Of a DNA stretch of 64,000 nucleotides, positions 35,298 to 45,069 are shown one piece after another (position 1 is the stretch's first letter; each line of letters begins with the position of its first letter). The position numbers were made by a program, and so were the translations under genes. Under the pieces are notes generated by a model. It made no database searches, was not told where the DNA came from, and saw only the letters and a list, made by a program, of their open reading frames with translations. This DNA comes from an uncultured Prevotellaceae bacterium (GTDB lineage: Bacteria > Bacteroidota > Bacteroidia > Bacteroidales > Bacteroidaceae). Location: the NCBI GenBank assembly GCA_902800435.1, contig CADCEQ010000006.1:9332-73331 (forward strand), in the 5' to 3' direction.

Positions 35298-35318
35298 GGG
35301 AACCTGATTCGGGTTCCC
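35298..35318 (+). terminator. Terminator of the 200-residue barrel gene
   Basis: The stem GGGAACC (35298-35304) / GGTTCCC (35312-35318) is followed by seven T residues. It lies directly against the convergent uvrA stop at 35324. Confidence 0.92.
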
Positions 35319-35323
35319 TTTTT

Positions 35324-38143
35324 TTATAGTTCCTTCTTTAGGAACTGGGGCGTGTATCCTTTCTTGCTCAGGGCTACTTGCTGGGGCGTGCCAACGGTGA
35401 GCACTTCGCCGCCTCGCCGACCGCCCTCGGGACCCATGTCGATGATCCAGTCGGCCTGACGAATGACGTCGAGGTTGTGCTCGATGATGATGACCGTGTT
35501 ACCGCGATCGACGAGTTGGCGGAGTACCTGCATCAGGATGCGGATGTCCTCGAAGTGGAGACCAGTGGTCGGCTCATCGAGGATGTAGACTGTCTTACCC
35601 GTGTCGCGCTTCGACAATTCGGTGGCCAGTTTCACGCGCTGGCTCTCGCCGCCGCTTAATGTAGTGGAGGGCTGCCCGAGCTTGATGTAGCCAAGACCGA
35701 CGTCTTGAATAGTTTTAATCTTGCGTAGAATGTCGGGAACATTCTCAAAGAACTCCACAGCCTGGTTGATGGTCATGTCGAGCACGTCGGCAATGCTTTT
35801 GCCCTTGTAGCGCACTTCAAGGGTCTCGCGGTTATAGCGCTTACCGTGACACTCCTCACAGGGTACTTGGATGTCTGGCAGGAAGTTCATCTCGATGGTC
35901 TTGTAGCCGTTGCCGCCGCAGGTTTCGCAGCGGCCGCCCTTAACGTTGAACGAAAAACGACCGGGCTTGTAGCCGCGAATCTTGGCCTCGGGCAGCCCTA
36001 CAAACAGCGAGCGGATGTCGGCGAAAACACCTGTGTAGGTAGCTGGGTTGGAGCGAGGCGTTCGGCCTAAGGGCGACTGGTCGACGTTGACCACTTTATC
36101 AATCAACTTCAGGCCCTCAATGCTCTCATAGGGCATGGGCCGCTTCAGCGCGCGGTAGAAGTACTTCGAGAGTATGGGCTGCAGCGTCTCGTTGACAAGC
36201 GTCGACTTGCCCGAGCCCGATACTCCGGTGACGAGGATGAGCTTGCCCAAAGGGAATTCCACGGTAATATTCTTCAGGTTGTTGCCAGTGCAGCCGCTTA
36301 GCTTTAAGACTTGTTGCTCGTCTTCGCTTTTGTCGGTCTCTGCTGCAACATTGTTGCAGCATAGGGAACCGTTGAGATACTTGGCCGTCAGCGTGTCGCT
36401 TTTCAGTAGTTCTTCTGGTGTGCCTTGGAACACTACTTCGCCGCCCTTACGGCCGGCGCGGGGGCCGATGTCGATAATCCAGTCAGCTGCGAGCATCATG
36501 TCGCGGTCGTGCTCGACGACGATGACTGTGTTGCCCAAATCACGCAATTCTTTCAGCGAGTGGATGAGCCGTTCATTGTCGCGTTGGTGCAGGCCTATGC
36601 TGGGCTCGTCGAGAATGTAGAGCACGTTGACCAACTGGGAGCCGATCTGCGTAGCCAGTCGGATGCGCTGGCTTTCTCCACCAGAGAGCGAGGCCGACGG
36701 GCGGTTCAGGGCCAGATAGTCGAGACCGACCTCCAGAAGGAAGTCCAGTCGTGTGCGTATTTCCTTTAATATCTCAGCGGCTATCTGGCGCTGTTGATTG
36801 TCCAAGTGCTTTTCAGCTTGGTCAATCCACTCGCGCAGTTCGCTGATGTCCATCGAAGCCAGCTCGGCAATGTTCTTGTCCCAAATCTTATACGACAGGG
36901 CTTCGCGGTTCAGCCTCTGGCCGTGACACTCGGGGCACGGTGCTTCCGCCAGAAACTGGTCGGCCCACTTCTGGCCTGCTGTCGAGTCGTCGTTCTCCAT
37001 GACTTGTCGCAGGTACTTGATGATGCCATCGAACGCAACGAAGTAGTCGCTTGTCGTGTGTACCAGTTCTTTGTCTATGCGCACGTTTTCCAACGACCCG
37101 TAGAGCACCTCTTGCAATGCCTCTTCGGGAATGTCCTGAATGGGCGTCTTCAGGTCGCACTCATACTTCTTGAGTATGGCGTCAATCTGCCAGAAAATCA
37201 TCTGGTTTTTGTACTTGCCCAATGGTACAATGCCCCCTTCGTGGATGTTCTGCTTACGGTTGGGGATGACCTTATTCAGATCAATCTCGTTGATGTAGCC
37301 CAGTCCTTTACAATGGGGACAGGCTCCTTGGGGGGAGTTGAACGAAAAGTTGTTAGGTGCAGGATCACTGTAGCTTATGCCCGACGTGGGACACATCAGT
37401 CGCTTGGAGAAGAACTTCGCCTCATTCGTATCCTTGTCGAGAATCATGATGAGTCCATCGCCCTGCTTCATGGCTAGAGCCACCGACTTCTTCAGGCGGT
37501 CAATTTCACCGCTCACCGCCATCTTATCAATGACCACTTCGATGTCGTGGTTCTTATAGCGGTCCACCTTCATGCCTCGGGTTATCTCCTGCAGCTGTCC
37601 ATCAATGCGGATGTTCAGGTAGCCCTTGCGGCGCATGCTCTCGAACAGTTCGCGATAATGGCCTTTGCGGCTGCGCACCAGCGGGGCCAGGATAAAAATC
37701 TTGCGGCCTGTATAGTCGTGCTGTATCATGTCGACCACGCGTTCCTCAGTGTATTTCACCATCGGCTCCCCTGTCATATAGCTGTAGGCATGGCCGGCAC
37801 GGGCAAAGAGCAGTCGCATGTAGTCGTAGATTTCGGTGGTGGTGCCCACGGTTGAGCGTGGATTTTTATTCGTCGTCTTCTGCTCGATGCTGATGACGGG
37901 CGACAGTCCCGTAATCTTGTCGACATCGGGGCGCTCCATGCCGCCAAGGAAGTTGCGGGCATAGGCCGAGAATGTCTCGATATAGCGGCGCTGCCCTTCG
38001 GCAAAGATGGTGTCGAAGGCCAGTGACGACTTACCCGAACCGCTGAGACCGGTGATGACAGTCAGCGAGTTTCGGGGAATCTCTACATCGATGTTTTTCA
38101 GGTTGTGGACGCGAGCGCCGAAGACCTGTATTTTATCTTGCAT
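35324..38143 (-). CDS. uvrA: Excinuclease ABC subunit A
   Basis: A 939-residue DNA-damage recognition ATPase of nucleotide excision repair, with two ABC modules. The N-terminal Walker A is GLSGSGKSS (about 32-40) and the second is [13 protein letters not shown] signatures are [12 protein letters not shown] and [12 protein letters not shown]. The C-terminal zinc finger is CETCGGNGY...CEECHG. The first zinc module reads CPTSG...[15 protein letters not shown]: the usual second Cys (CPxCG) is Ser, so it keeps three of four Cys ligands. Bacteroidetes UvrA proteins often vary here. The type-B T9SS gene lies 15 bases upstream on the same strand. Confidence 0.96.
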   Translation of the reverse strand: MQDKIQVFGARVHNLKNIDVEIPRNSLTVITGLSGSGKSSLAFDTIFAEGQRRYIETFSAYARNFLGGMERPDVDKITGLSPVISIEQKTTNKNPRSTVGTTTEIYDYMRLLFARAGHAYSYMTGEPMVKYTEERVVDMIQHDYTGRKIFILAPLVRSRKGHYRELFESMRRKGYLNIRIDGQLQEITRGMKVDRYKNHDIEVVIDKMAVSGEIDRLKKSVALAMKQGDGLIMILDKDTNEAKFFSKRLMCPTSGISYSDPAPNNFSFNSPQGACPHCKGLGYINEIDLNKVIPNRKQNIHEGGIVPLGKYKNQMIFWQIDAILKKYECDLKTPIQDIPEEALQEVLYGSLENVRIDKELVHTTSDYFVAFDGIIKYLRQVMENDDSTAGQKWADQFLAEAPCPECHGQRLNREALSYKIWDKNIAELASMDISELREWIDQAEKHLDNQQRQIAAEILKEIRTRLDFLLEVGLDYLALNRPSASLSGGESQRIRLATQIGSQLVNVLYILDEPSIGLHQRDNERLIHSLKELRDLGNTVIVVEHDRDMMLAADWIIDIGPRAGRKGGEVVFQGTPEELLKSDTLTAKYLNGSLCCNNVAAETDKSEDEQQVLKLSGCTGNNLKNITVEFPLGKLILVTGVSGSGKSTLVNETLQPILSKYFYRALKRPMPYESIEGLKLIDKVVNVDQSPLGRTPRSNPATYTGVFADIRSLFVGLPEAKIRGYKPGRFSFNVKGGRCETCGGNGYKTIEMNFLPDIQVPCEECHGKRYNRETLEVRYKGKSIADVLDMTINQAVEFFENVPDILRKIKTIQDVGLGYIKLGQPSTTLSGGESQRVKLATELSKRDTGKTVYILDEPTTGLHFEDIRILMQVLRQLVDRGNTVIIIEHNLDVIRQADWIIDMGPEGGRRGGEVLTVGTPQQVALSKKGYTPQFLKKEL

Positions 38144-38158
38144 GGAGTGGTTCTGGGT

Positions 38159-38878
38159 TTAAGGGTTTTCCGACCCTGAGGTACTGGTGCCCTCGGTGAA
38201 GTTTCTGAGGAGGTTGATGTCTTTCTTGATGTTATACTCGCGTCCGTCGGCGCCCTTGGCTTTCACCAGTACGTAGTAGACGCCATCCTTGACCGGTGAA
38301 CCGTGGAATGTGCCGTCCCAGCCTTTCGACACATCTGTCCAATCGAAGAGCTTCTGTCCCCACCGGTTGAAGATGTAGCCATGAAACTCCACGATGCTCT
38401 TGTAGTGGGCCGTACTGTTAGGGTCGTTGACACCTTTGGCACCGTAGATATCGTTCTTGCCGTCGCCGTTGGGCGAGAATGCATTAGGCATCTCCAGACG
38501 ACTTTCGCTGATGGTCACCTTAATCATCGAGGAATCCAGTTCGACGCCGTTGTCGGTGAGTCGCGCCTTCAGCGTAACCAAGAATGATCCCGACTCGGTG
38601 AACGTGTATTGCGTGTCCTCCTCGTAGCGCACCAATAAGTCCTGTTCTGCACCCTCCTTGCGGAAGTGCCACTCGTAGGCTGGTGTATGGTCGCCCATGT
38701 CGGTAGGATTGGCCCGGAAGGTAACATCAAGGGGAGCCTGCGCCGTGAAGTCGATATCACTATCCACCATATTATTGTTCTCGTCCACGTAGGTGGCTGT
38801 CACTTTTATCTTCTGGCTATAGCTCAATATTGGAATAAGCGCCAACAGAACTACTAAGAAAGATTGCTTTATTCTCAT
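38159..38878 (-). CDS. Secreted protein with T9SS type-B (gliding-motility CHU_C-like) C-terminal domain
   Basis: A 239-residue protein with a signal peptide (about 1-21). A PKD-like beta-sandwich (about 25-125; phrase [12 protein letters not shown]) is followed by a type-B sorting domain (about 130-230; [54 protein letters not shown]). In this domain class the C-terminus itself is the secretion signal, recognised by SprF/PorP-like partners. Short proteins of this kind in Bacteroidales may act as components of the secretion machinery. It is transcribed with uvrA. The function of the N-terminal part is unknown. Confidence 0.88.
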   Translation of the reverse strand: MRIKQSFLVVLLALIPILSYSQKIKVTATYVDENNNMVDSDIDFTAQAPLDVTFRANPTDMGDHTPAYEWHFRKEGAEQDLLVRYEEDTQYTFTESGSFLVTLKARLTDNGVELDSSMIKVTISESRLEMPNAFSPNGDGKNDIYGAKGVNDPNSTAHYKSIVEFHGYIFNRWGQKLFDWTDVSKGWDGTFHGSPVKDGVYYVLVKAKGADGREYNIKKDINLLRNFTEGTSTSGSENP

Positions 38879-38897
38879 ATTCGTTAGAATTTTGGTG

Positions 38898-38955
38898 CAA
38901 AGTTACAAAAAATAATGAAAAAGGTTGACGGTGCCGTAGATTTTTTGTACTTTTG
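38898..38955. promoter_or_regulatory. Divergent promoters between the type-B T9SS gene and the LysM gene
   Basis: Plus strand: TTGA (38925-38928), 19 bases, TACTTTTG (38948-38955). Minus strand: TAACTTTG at 38898-38905, its -33 box less clear. The 104-base intergenic region holds nothing else. Confidence 0.7.
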
Positions 38956-38982
38956 TAGCGCAAAACAGAAAACAGAGGAAAA

Positions 38983-40347
38983 ATGAAACACATATTAAGA
39001 TACTTTTTGTTGGCAGCCTTGGCTGCTTTCGTGACGGAACCTGCTTTCGGACAGACGCAGACGTGGCGTGAGATGCACAAGGTGAAGAAAAAGGAGACCC
39101 TCTTCGGCATAGCCCGCCAGTATGGATTGACCGTTCAGGAACTATTAGATGCCAATCCAGAGATGAACAAGCCGGGATACGAGTTGAAGAAAGATGACTT
39201 CATCCTGATTCCCTATGCCAAGGACCAGACACCAGCAGCTACCCCGGCGCCAACAACATTGGCCTCCAAGCCTGTTGCTTCGAAGCAAAAGAACAAGACC
39301 ATTAAGTTAGGTGTCATGCTCCCATTACATGATATCAATGGCGACGGTCGGCGCATGGTGGAGTATTATCGGGGACTGCTGATGGCTTGTGACAGTCTGA
39401 AGAAGTTAGGCATTTCGGTCGATGTGCATGCCTGGAATACTCCTGATAATGCCGATATTGCCCCGGTACTGCGCGACAAGGCAGCCAAGCAGTGCGACCT
39501 GATTATCGGCCCGCTCTATTCGAAGCAGATGGCTCAGTTGTCAGACTTTGTGACACAGAACGATATCCGGCTGGTCATTCCGTTCTCCATCAATGCACCA
39601 CAATTGATGACCAATAAGAACATTTTCCAGATTTACCAGTCACCCTTGGACTTCAACGAGTCGGTCATCAGTCAGTTCCTCAATCGCTTTGCAGGCTATC
39701 ATCCTGTGTTTATTGACTGCAATGACTCGACGAGCCAGAAAGGGGCCTTCACATTCTCCTTGCGCAAGCAGTTAGATGCCAAAGGCATAGAGTACGGGAT
39801 AACCAATCTGAATACGACTGGTGCCAGTTTCGCCCGTTCGTTCAGCAAGTCGAAGCCCAACGTGGTCATCCTCAATACCGGCCGTTCGCCCGAACTGAAT
39901 TCTGCCATTGCCAAACTGAATGGTCTTACCACGCCAGCCTCGGGCATCAAGGTAACGCTCTTCGGCTATACGGAGTGGCTGATGTACACCAACTACCTGT
40001 TAGACAGTTTCTATAAGTACGATGTGTACATACCTGCTGCTTTCCATTACAACCCGCTGACTTCGCGTACATTGCGTGTACAGCAGAAGTATCGCTGGAA
40101 TTTCCATCAGGATATGATGAACGCCCAGCCTCGCTTCGCCATCACAGGCTTTGACCATGGCATGTTCTTCCTGCAGGGTTTCCACCAGTATGGCAAGGAC
40201 TTCACCGGAGCCCCGGGCATCCTCGGCTACGAGCCAGTTCAGACGCCCCTGAAGTTTGAGCGCATTGCGAATGGTGGCTTGCGCAACCGCAGTCTTTACT
40301 TTGTCCATTACATGCCTGAACACAGGTTGGAGACGATTAGCTTTTAA
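38983..40347 (+). CDS. LysM domain fused to a periplasmic-binding-protein-like domain
   Basis: A 454-residue protein with a signal peptide (about 1-24). One LysM domain spans about 30-77 (HKVKKKETLFGIARQYGLTV, LLDANPEM, DDFILIPY). A Pro/Ala-rich linker leads to a type I periplasmic-binding fold (about 105-430; IKLGVMLPLHDINGDGRRMV, CDLIIGPLYSKQMAQL, LVIPFSINAP). The second domain resembles LppC/LpoA-type and branched-chain amino-acid binding proteins. LysM would hold it on peptidoglycan, so it could be a peptidoglycan-synthase regulator or a scaffold. The next gene, a PorT-like barrel, begins 10 bases after the stop, and the pair is frequently adjacent in this phylum. Confidence 0.85.
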   Translation: MKHILRYFLLAALAAFVTEPAFGQTQTWREMHKVKKKETLFGIARQYGLTVQELLDANPEMNKPGYELKKDDFILIPYAKDQTPAATPAPTTLASKPVASKQKNKTIKLGVMLPLHDINGDGRRMVEYYRGLLMACDSLKKLGISVDVHAWNTPDNADIAPVLRDKAAKQCDLIIGPLYSKQMAQLSDFVTQNDIRLVIPFSINAPQLMTNKNIFQIYQSPLDFNESVISQFLNRFAGYHPVFIDCNDSTSQKGAFTFSLRKQLDAKGIEYGITNLNTTGASFARSFSKSKPNVVILNTGRSPELNSAIAKLNGLTTPASGIKVTLFGYTEWLMYTNYLLDSFYKYDVYIPAAFHYNPLTSRTLRVQQKYRWNFHQDMMNAQPRFAITGFDHGMFFLQGFHQYGKDFTGAPGILGYEPVQTPLKFERIANGGLRNRSLYFVHYMPEHRLETISF

Positions 40348-40357
40348 GAGGTGAAGG

Positions 40358-41149
40358 ATGAGAAATCTGTTCATTATTCTCTTTTCATTGTTCATAACCA
40401 CTGTCAGCGCGCAGATAGGTGAATACCGCAACGAGTTTGCCGTGGGCTTTAATGGCGGACTAAACATGAGCTCTGTCGACTTCGTGCCCGAGGTGCCGCA
40501 GTCGCAGCTCTTCGGCAAGACCTTCGGACTGTCCCTGCGCTATACCGGCGAGAAGTACTTCAACAGTATCTGTGCAATCGTGGCCGAGGTGAATTACTCG
40601 CAGATGGGCTGGGAGGAGCGTATCTGGGACGCGAACGATGAGCCGGTCATCAATGGCGAAACGGGATTGGCCGAAGAGTATTGCCGCAAGGTTGACTACA
40701 TTCAGGTGCCCCTCTTCGCCCGTCTGGGCTGGGGGCGCGAGCGCCGCGGCTTCCAGTTCTTCTTTCAGGCCGGACCGCAGATTGGCTACTACCTCAGCGA
40801 GAAGTCGGAGTACAATTTCGACCTCGACCATCCGAATTGGAACTACCGCGTGTCGCACATTTCAGGTCCCGACATTGTGCAGGACGGAAAGACGTACAAA
40901 TTCTCTAATATGTACCACATGCCTATTGAGAACAAGCTCGACTACGGCATCGCCGTCGGTTTGGGCCTGGAGTTCTCGCGGTCTAAGATCGGCCACTTCA
41001 TGCTCGAGGGCCGCTTCTACTATGGCTTGGGCAATATATATGGTAGCAGCAAGCGCGACTATTTCGCGAAATCAGACTACCAGACTATTACCGTCAAGGC
41101 TACCTACCTCTTTGACATTGTCAAGAGCAAAAACGATAAGATAAAGTAA
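40358..41149 (+). CDS. PorT-like outer-membrane beta-barrel protein
   Basis: A 263-residue protein with a signal peptide (about 1-19) and a barrel of about eight strands (EFAVGFNGGLNMSSVDF, KTFGLSLRYTG, YIQVPLFARLGWG, FFFQAGPQIGYYL, LDYGIAVGLGLEFS, FMLEGRFYYGLGNIY). The VPLFARLG and FQAGPQIGYYLS phrases match the PorT family, named after the Porphyromonas T9SS component. It may serve T9SS, whose substrates are abundant in the window, but many PorT-family proteins have other or unknown roles. It is second in the plus-strand run 38983-46212. Confidence 0.8.
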   Translation: MRNLFIILFSLFITTVSAQIGEYRNEFAVGFNGGLNMSSVDFVPEVPQSQLFGKTFGLSLRYTGEKYFNSICAIVAEVNYSQMGWEERIWDANDEPVINGETGLAEEYCRKVDYIQVPLFARLGWGRERRGFQFFFQAGPQIGYYLSEKSEYNFDLDHPNWNYRVSHISGPDIVQDGKTYKFSNMYHMPIENKLDYGIAVGLGLEFSRSKIGHFMLEGRFYYGLGNIYGSSKRDYFAKSDYQTITVKATYLFDIVKSKNDKIK

Positions 41150-41173
41150 ATTACCAATAAACAACTAAAAATT

Positions 41174-42703
41174 ATGTTTGAGAATCAACCTAAAGGACTC
41201 TATGCGTTGGCACTGGCCAACACAGGCGAACGCTTCGGCTACTACACGATGCTCGCCGTCTTCGCACTCTTCCTGCGTGCTAACTACGGACTCGACGCCG
41301 GCTGGGCGGGCGAGATCTACAGTGACTTTCTGATGCTGGTCTACTTCCTGCCCATTGTGGGCGGTTGGCTGGCCGATAAGTTCGGCTTCGGCCGCATGGT
41401 GACCATCGGCATCCTCATTATGTTTGCAGGCTACCTGCTGCTCTCCGTTCCCCTCGGTGGCGACACGGTGGCGCTGGTCGTGATGCTCGCTGCGCTGGTG
41501 CTCATCGGACTGGGCACGGGACTCTTCAAGGGTAACCTCCAGGTGATGGTGGGTGACCTCTACAACGACCCGCAGTATGCCGCTCAGCGCGACTCGGGCT
41601 TCTCCATCTTCTACATGGCCATCAACATCGGCGCGCTGTTTGCTCCGACGGCTGCCGTGAAGATTATGGAGTGGGCACAGCAGAACCTTGGCACATCGGT
41701 CAACGACTCCTACCACTTCGCCTTCGCCGTGGCCTGCGCCTCGCTCATCCTCTCCATCGCCATCTACTACATCTTCCGTCCGACCTTCCGCCACGTAGAG
41801 GGCGGCACGAAGAAGGCAGGCGTACAGGCTGAGGTCGAGGAACTGTCGAAGGAGGAGACGAAGGCCCGCATCGTGGCCCTCTGCCTTGTCTTCGCCGTGG
41901 TCATTTTCTTCTGGATGGCCTTCCACCAGAACGGTCTGTCGCTGACCTACTTCGCCGACGAGTTCACCGCCAAGACGTCAACCGGCGTCGAGGGCATGGC
42001 CTTCAACGTGTGGAACCTCGTGGCCATTATCTTCATCGTCTATGCCGGCTTCTCACTCTTCCAGTCGAAGACCAGTAAGGGCAAAGCTATTTCTGCCGTT
42101 GTCATCTGCATCGCCCTGGCCTTCCTCTTCCTGCAGTATGATGCCACGAAGGGTGAGATTGTAGCCGTCTCGGCGCCTATCTTCCAGCAGTTCAACCCCT
42201 TCTATGTTGTCGCTCTGACGCCCGTCTCACTGGCCATCTTCGGCGCCCTGTCGAAGAAGGGCAAGGAGCCCTCTGCTCCGCGTAAGATTGCCTACGGTAT
42301 GGTGGTGGCCGGTCTGGCCTACTGCCTCATGGCCGTTGCCTCATTCGGTCTGCCCATGCCGCAGACCACCATGGGTGCCGATGGTGAGCCGGTAGCTGTT
42401 CACGTGGCCGACGTCACGCCGCAGCTGCTCATCTATACCTATCTTATATTAACGTTCGCCGAACTGTTGCTCTCGCCGATGGGCATCTCGTTCGTCTCGA
42501 AGGTGGCTCCCCCGAAGTACAAGGGTCTGATGATGGGCGGCTGGTTCGTGGCTACCGCCATCGGTAACAAGCTGGTCGGCGTCGGCGGCTATCTCTGGGG
42601 CAACATTCCCCTCTGGGCTGTCTGGACGGTCTTCATCGCCCTCTGCCTCATCTCGGCTGTCTTCATGTTCTCTATCATGAAGCGTCTGGAGAAGGTATGC
42701 TGA
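41174..42703 (+). CDS. Proton-dependent oligopeptide transporter (POT/PTR family)
   Basis: A 509-residue MFS-type protein of about 12-14 transmembrane helices. The family signature near the N-terminus is GERFGYYTMLAVFALFL, then GGWLADKFGFGRMV (the GxxxDRxG-type loop) and GTGLFKGNLQVMVGDLY. Proteins of this family import di- and tripeptides with protons. A Prevotella living on peptides would use it for nitrogen and carbon. It begins 24 bases after the PorT-like gene, and its last 7 bases overlap the NhaC gene. Confidence 0.93.
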   Translation: MFENQPKGLYALALANTGERFGYYTMLAVFALFLRANYGLDAGWAGEIYSDFLMLVYFLPIVGGWLADKFGFGRMVTIGILIMFAGYLLLSVPLGGDTVALVVMLAALVLIGLGTGLFKGNLQVMVGDLYNDPQYAAQRDSGFSIFYMAINIGALFAPTAAVKIMEWAQQNLGTSVNDSYHFAFAVACASLILSIAIYYIFRPTFRHVEGGTKKAGVQAEVEELSKEETKARIVALCLVFAVVIFFWMAFHQNGLSLTYFADEFTAKTSTGVEGMAFNVWNLVAIIFIVYAGFSLFQSKTSKGKAISAVVICIALAFLFLQYDATKGEIVAVSAPIFQQFNPFYVVALTPVSLAIFGALSKKGKEPSAPRKIAYGMVVAGLAYCLMAVASFGLPMPQTTMGADGEPVAVHVADVTPQLLIYTYLILTFAELLLSPMGISFVSKVAPPKYKGLMMGGWFVATAIGNKLVGVGGYLWGNIPLWAVWTVFIALCLISAVFMFSIMKRLEKVC

Positions 42704-44106
42704 GTTTCATCCCGTTTCTGGTCCTCATCGCCCTCATCTCGTGTTGCGTTGCCGTCTTTGGCAACGCAACGCTTGATGGTGCCTCGCAGGTATCGCTTCT
42801 GGTGGCGTCGGCGGTCAGCGTGCTCGTCGGCCATTTCTCCAAGCGGCTGGCGTGGGAGGACCTCGAACGGGAGATTACCGCTAAGATAGCCTCGTGTACG
42901 CCTGCTATCATCATCCTGCTGCTCATAGGCGCCATTGGTGGCACGTGGATGGTGTCGGGCATCGTGCCCACCATGATCTATTACGGCATGCAGATACTGC
43001 GGCCCGAGATCTTCCTCGTCAGCAGTTCGTTGCTCTGTGCCTTGGTCAGTCTGATGATTGGCTCGTCGTGGACCACCGTCGCCACCATCGGCGTTGCCCT
43101 GATGGGTATCGGCAAGGCTCACGGCTTCGACGACGGCTGGATAGCAGGCTCCATCATCACCGGCGCCTATTTCGGCGACAAGCTGTCGCCGCTCAGCGAT
43201 ACCACCGTGCTGGCCTCCAGCGTGTCTGGAACGCCGCTGTTCACGCATATCCGCTACATGATGTTCACCACGGTGCCCACGTTCTGCATCTCGCTCATGG
43301 TCTTCCTCATTGCCGGCCTGACGATGAACGTCTCCGGGCAGGGCAATGTGGCTGAGTTCATGGACGGCCTGCAGCAGACGTTCGTCATCTCGCCGTGGCT
43401 CCTTGTGGTGCCCGTGCTGACGGGCATCATGATAGCGCGTCGCTGGCCGTCGATGGTGGTGCTGTTTTTGGCCATACTCCTGGCAGCCGTCATGGGACTG
43501 GTGGTGCAGACCGACCTCATTCATACCATCTCAGGTCGCGAGGGTGGGGGACTGCTCGCCTCATACAAGGGCATGATGCAGGTGTGCTACGGAGCCACCG
43601 ACATCGAGACCGGCGTGCCGATGCTCAACGAGCTGGTGCATACCAGCGGCATGGCCGGCATGATGCCCACCATCTGGCTCATCATCTGTGCCCAGACTTT
43701 CGGCGGTGCCCTTACCGCCACCGGTCAGCTGCAGGACCTGATGCGCATCGTGCTCCGCTGGGTGCGCGGCACGGCCTCGCTCGTGGCCTCCACCGTTGGC
43801 TCCGCCCTGTTCTGCAACATCGCTATGGCCGACCAGTATCTCTCCATCATGCTCACCAGCTCTATGTTCCGCGACACCTACCAGCAGCGGGGCTACGAGT
43901 CGCGCCTGCTGAGCCGCTCGTGTGAGGACGGCGCGACGGTCACCTCCGTGCTCGTCCCCTGGAACACCTGCGGTCTCACCCAGAGCACCGTCCTCGGCGT
44001 GGCCACGCTCACCTATCTGCCTTACTGCTTCTTCAACTACCTTTCACCGGTAACGAGCATCGTCGTTGCCGCCATCGGCTGGAAGATATACCGTTGCCGA
44101 TGCTGA
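42697..44106 (+). CDS. NhaC-family sodium/proton antiporter
   Basis: A 469-residue protein of about 11 membrane helices. Diagnostic stretches are GAIGGTWMVSGIVPTMIYYG, SSWTTVATIGVALMGIG, GAYFGDKLSPLSDTTVLASS and IWLIICAQTFGGALTATGQL. The DKLSPLSDTTVLA motif is the NhaC core. It exchanges sodium or malate-linked sodium for protons. Sodium extrusion fits a cell using sodium-pumping decarboxylase. It overlaps the POT gene by 7 bases and the next gene also by 7, indicating strong translational coupling. Confidence 0.92.
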   Translation: MLSFIPFLVLIALISCCVAVFGNATLDGASQVSLLVASAVSVLVGHFSKRLAWEDLEREITAKIASCTPAIIILLLIGAIGGTWMVSGIVPTMIYYGMQILRPEIFLVSSSLLCALVSLMIGSSWTTVATIGVALMGIGKAHGFDDGWIAGSIITGAYFGDKLSPLSDTTVLASSVSGTPLFTHIRYMMFTTVPTFCISLMVFLIAGLTMNVSGQGNVAEFMDGLQQTFVISPWLLVVPVLTGIMIARRWPSMVVLFLAILLAAVMGLVVQTDLIHTISGREGGGLLASYKGMMQVCYGATDIETGVPMLNELVHTSGMAGMMPTIWLIICAQTFGGALTATGQLQDLMRIVLRWVRGTASLVASTVGSALFCNIAMADQYLSIMLTSSMFRDTYQQRGYESRLLSRSCEDGATVTSVLVPWNTCGLTQSTVLGVATLTYLPYCFFNYLSPVTSIVVAAIGWKIYRCRC

Positions 44107-45065
44107 GGTCTGTCGTTGGGGCTTGCATGGTCTCTCTCTTCTCTCTCACAGCGTCGGCGCAGTCGCTGACGGTGGTTGAGCTGAACTGCGAGAACCTCTT
44201 CGACTGCCGGGACGACTCGCTGAAGCAGGACGAGGAGTATCTGCCCGAGGCTACGCGCCACTGGACTTCGAAACGCTACTGGCGCAAGCTCAACAACATG
44301 GCCCAGGAACTGATCTCTACCTGCGACGACGGCATTCCCGACCTGATAGCCCTCTGCGAGGTGGAGAACGACACGGTGATGCACGACCTTACGAAGCGGT
44401 CGCTGCTCCGCAATGCTGGCTATGAATACGTGATGACCAGTTCGCCCGACCTTCGCGGCATCGACGTGGCGCTGCTCTACAGCCCTTACGCCTTTGTCCC
44501 CGTCAGCAGCTATCCCATTCGCATCACGCCGGTAGAAGGTATGCGCCCAACCCGCGACATCCTCTATGTTAGCGGACGCACGGTGACTGACGACACGCTG
44601 CACGTCTTCGTAGTCCATGCCCCAAGTCGCTATGGCGGCGAGCGTTACAGCCGTCCGTTCCGCATGGCGGTCGCCGAGCGCCTCTGCCAGTCGGTCGATT
44701 CGATAAGGATGATCGTACCGGACGCCCATGTCCTGATTGCCGGCGACTTCAACGACGAGGCTGACGGGCCAGTCTTGCAGCATATTTGCCGGCACCAGCT
44801 GCGAAACTTGACGAAGGAAGCCCGGGGCCAAAACGGCGTTCGCGGCACCTATAGATACAAAGGCCAATGGGGAAGCATCGACCACGTCCTTGGCTCCCTC
44901 TATATATATAATAAGGTGGAAACGGCCTACATCCATGCCCCGAAGTTCCTGTTGGAGGATGAGAAGCTCTACGGCGGCTACCGTCCACGACGTACCTACA
45001 ACGGCATGAAGCATCAGAACGGCTATAGCGACCATCTGCCTCTCGTTGTCAAACTCCGTCTCTAA
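44100..45065 (+). CDS. Secreted endonuclease/exonuclease/phosphatase-fold enzyme
   Basis: A 321-residue protein from ATG 44100 (a TTG two codons earlier is less likely) with a signal peptide (MLRSVVGACMVSLFSLTASA). The EEP fold is shown by VVELNCENLFD, LIALCEVEND (the metal-binding Glu), VFVVHAPSRYGGE, VLIAGDFNDEADG (catalytic Asp/Asn) and GYSDHLPLVVKL (C-terminal Asp-His). The set is typical of Bacteroidales EEP proteins that act on nucleic acids or phosphodiesters in the periplasm. A close relative follows in tandem 4 bases downstream. Confidence 0.9.
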   Translation: MLRSVVGACMVSLFSLTASAQSLTVVELNCENLFDCRDDSLKQDEEYLPEATRHWTSKRYWRKLNNMAQELISTCDDGIPDLIALCEVENDTVMHDLTKRSLLRNAGYEYVMTSSPDLRGIDVALLYSPYAFVPVSSYPIRITPVEGMRPTRDILYVSGRTVTDDTLHVFVVHAPSRYGGERYSRPFRMAVAERLCQSVDSIRMIVPDAHVLIAGDFNDEADGPVLQHICRHQLRNLTKEARGQNGVRGTYRYKGQWGSIDHVLGSLYIYNKVETAYIHAPKFLLEDEKLYGGYRPRRTYNGMKHQNGYSDHLPLVVKLRL

Positions 45066-45069
45066 GTGT

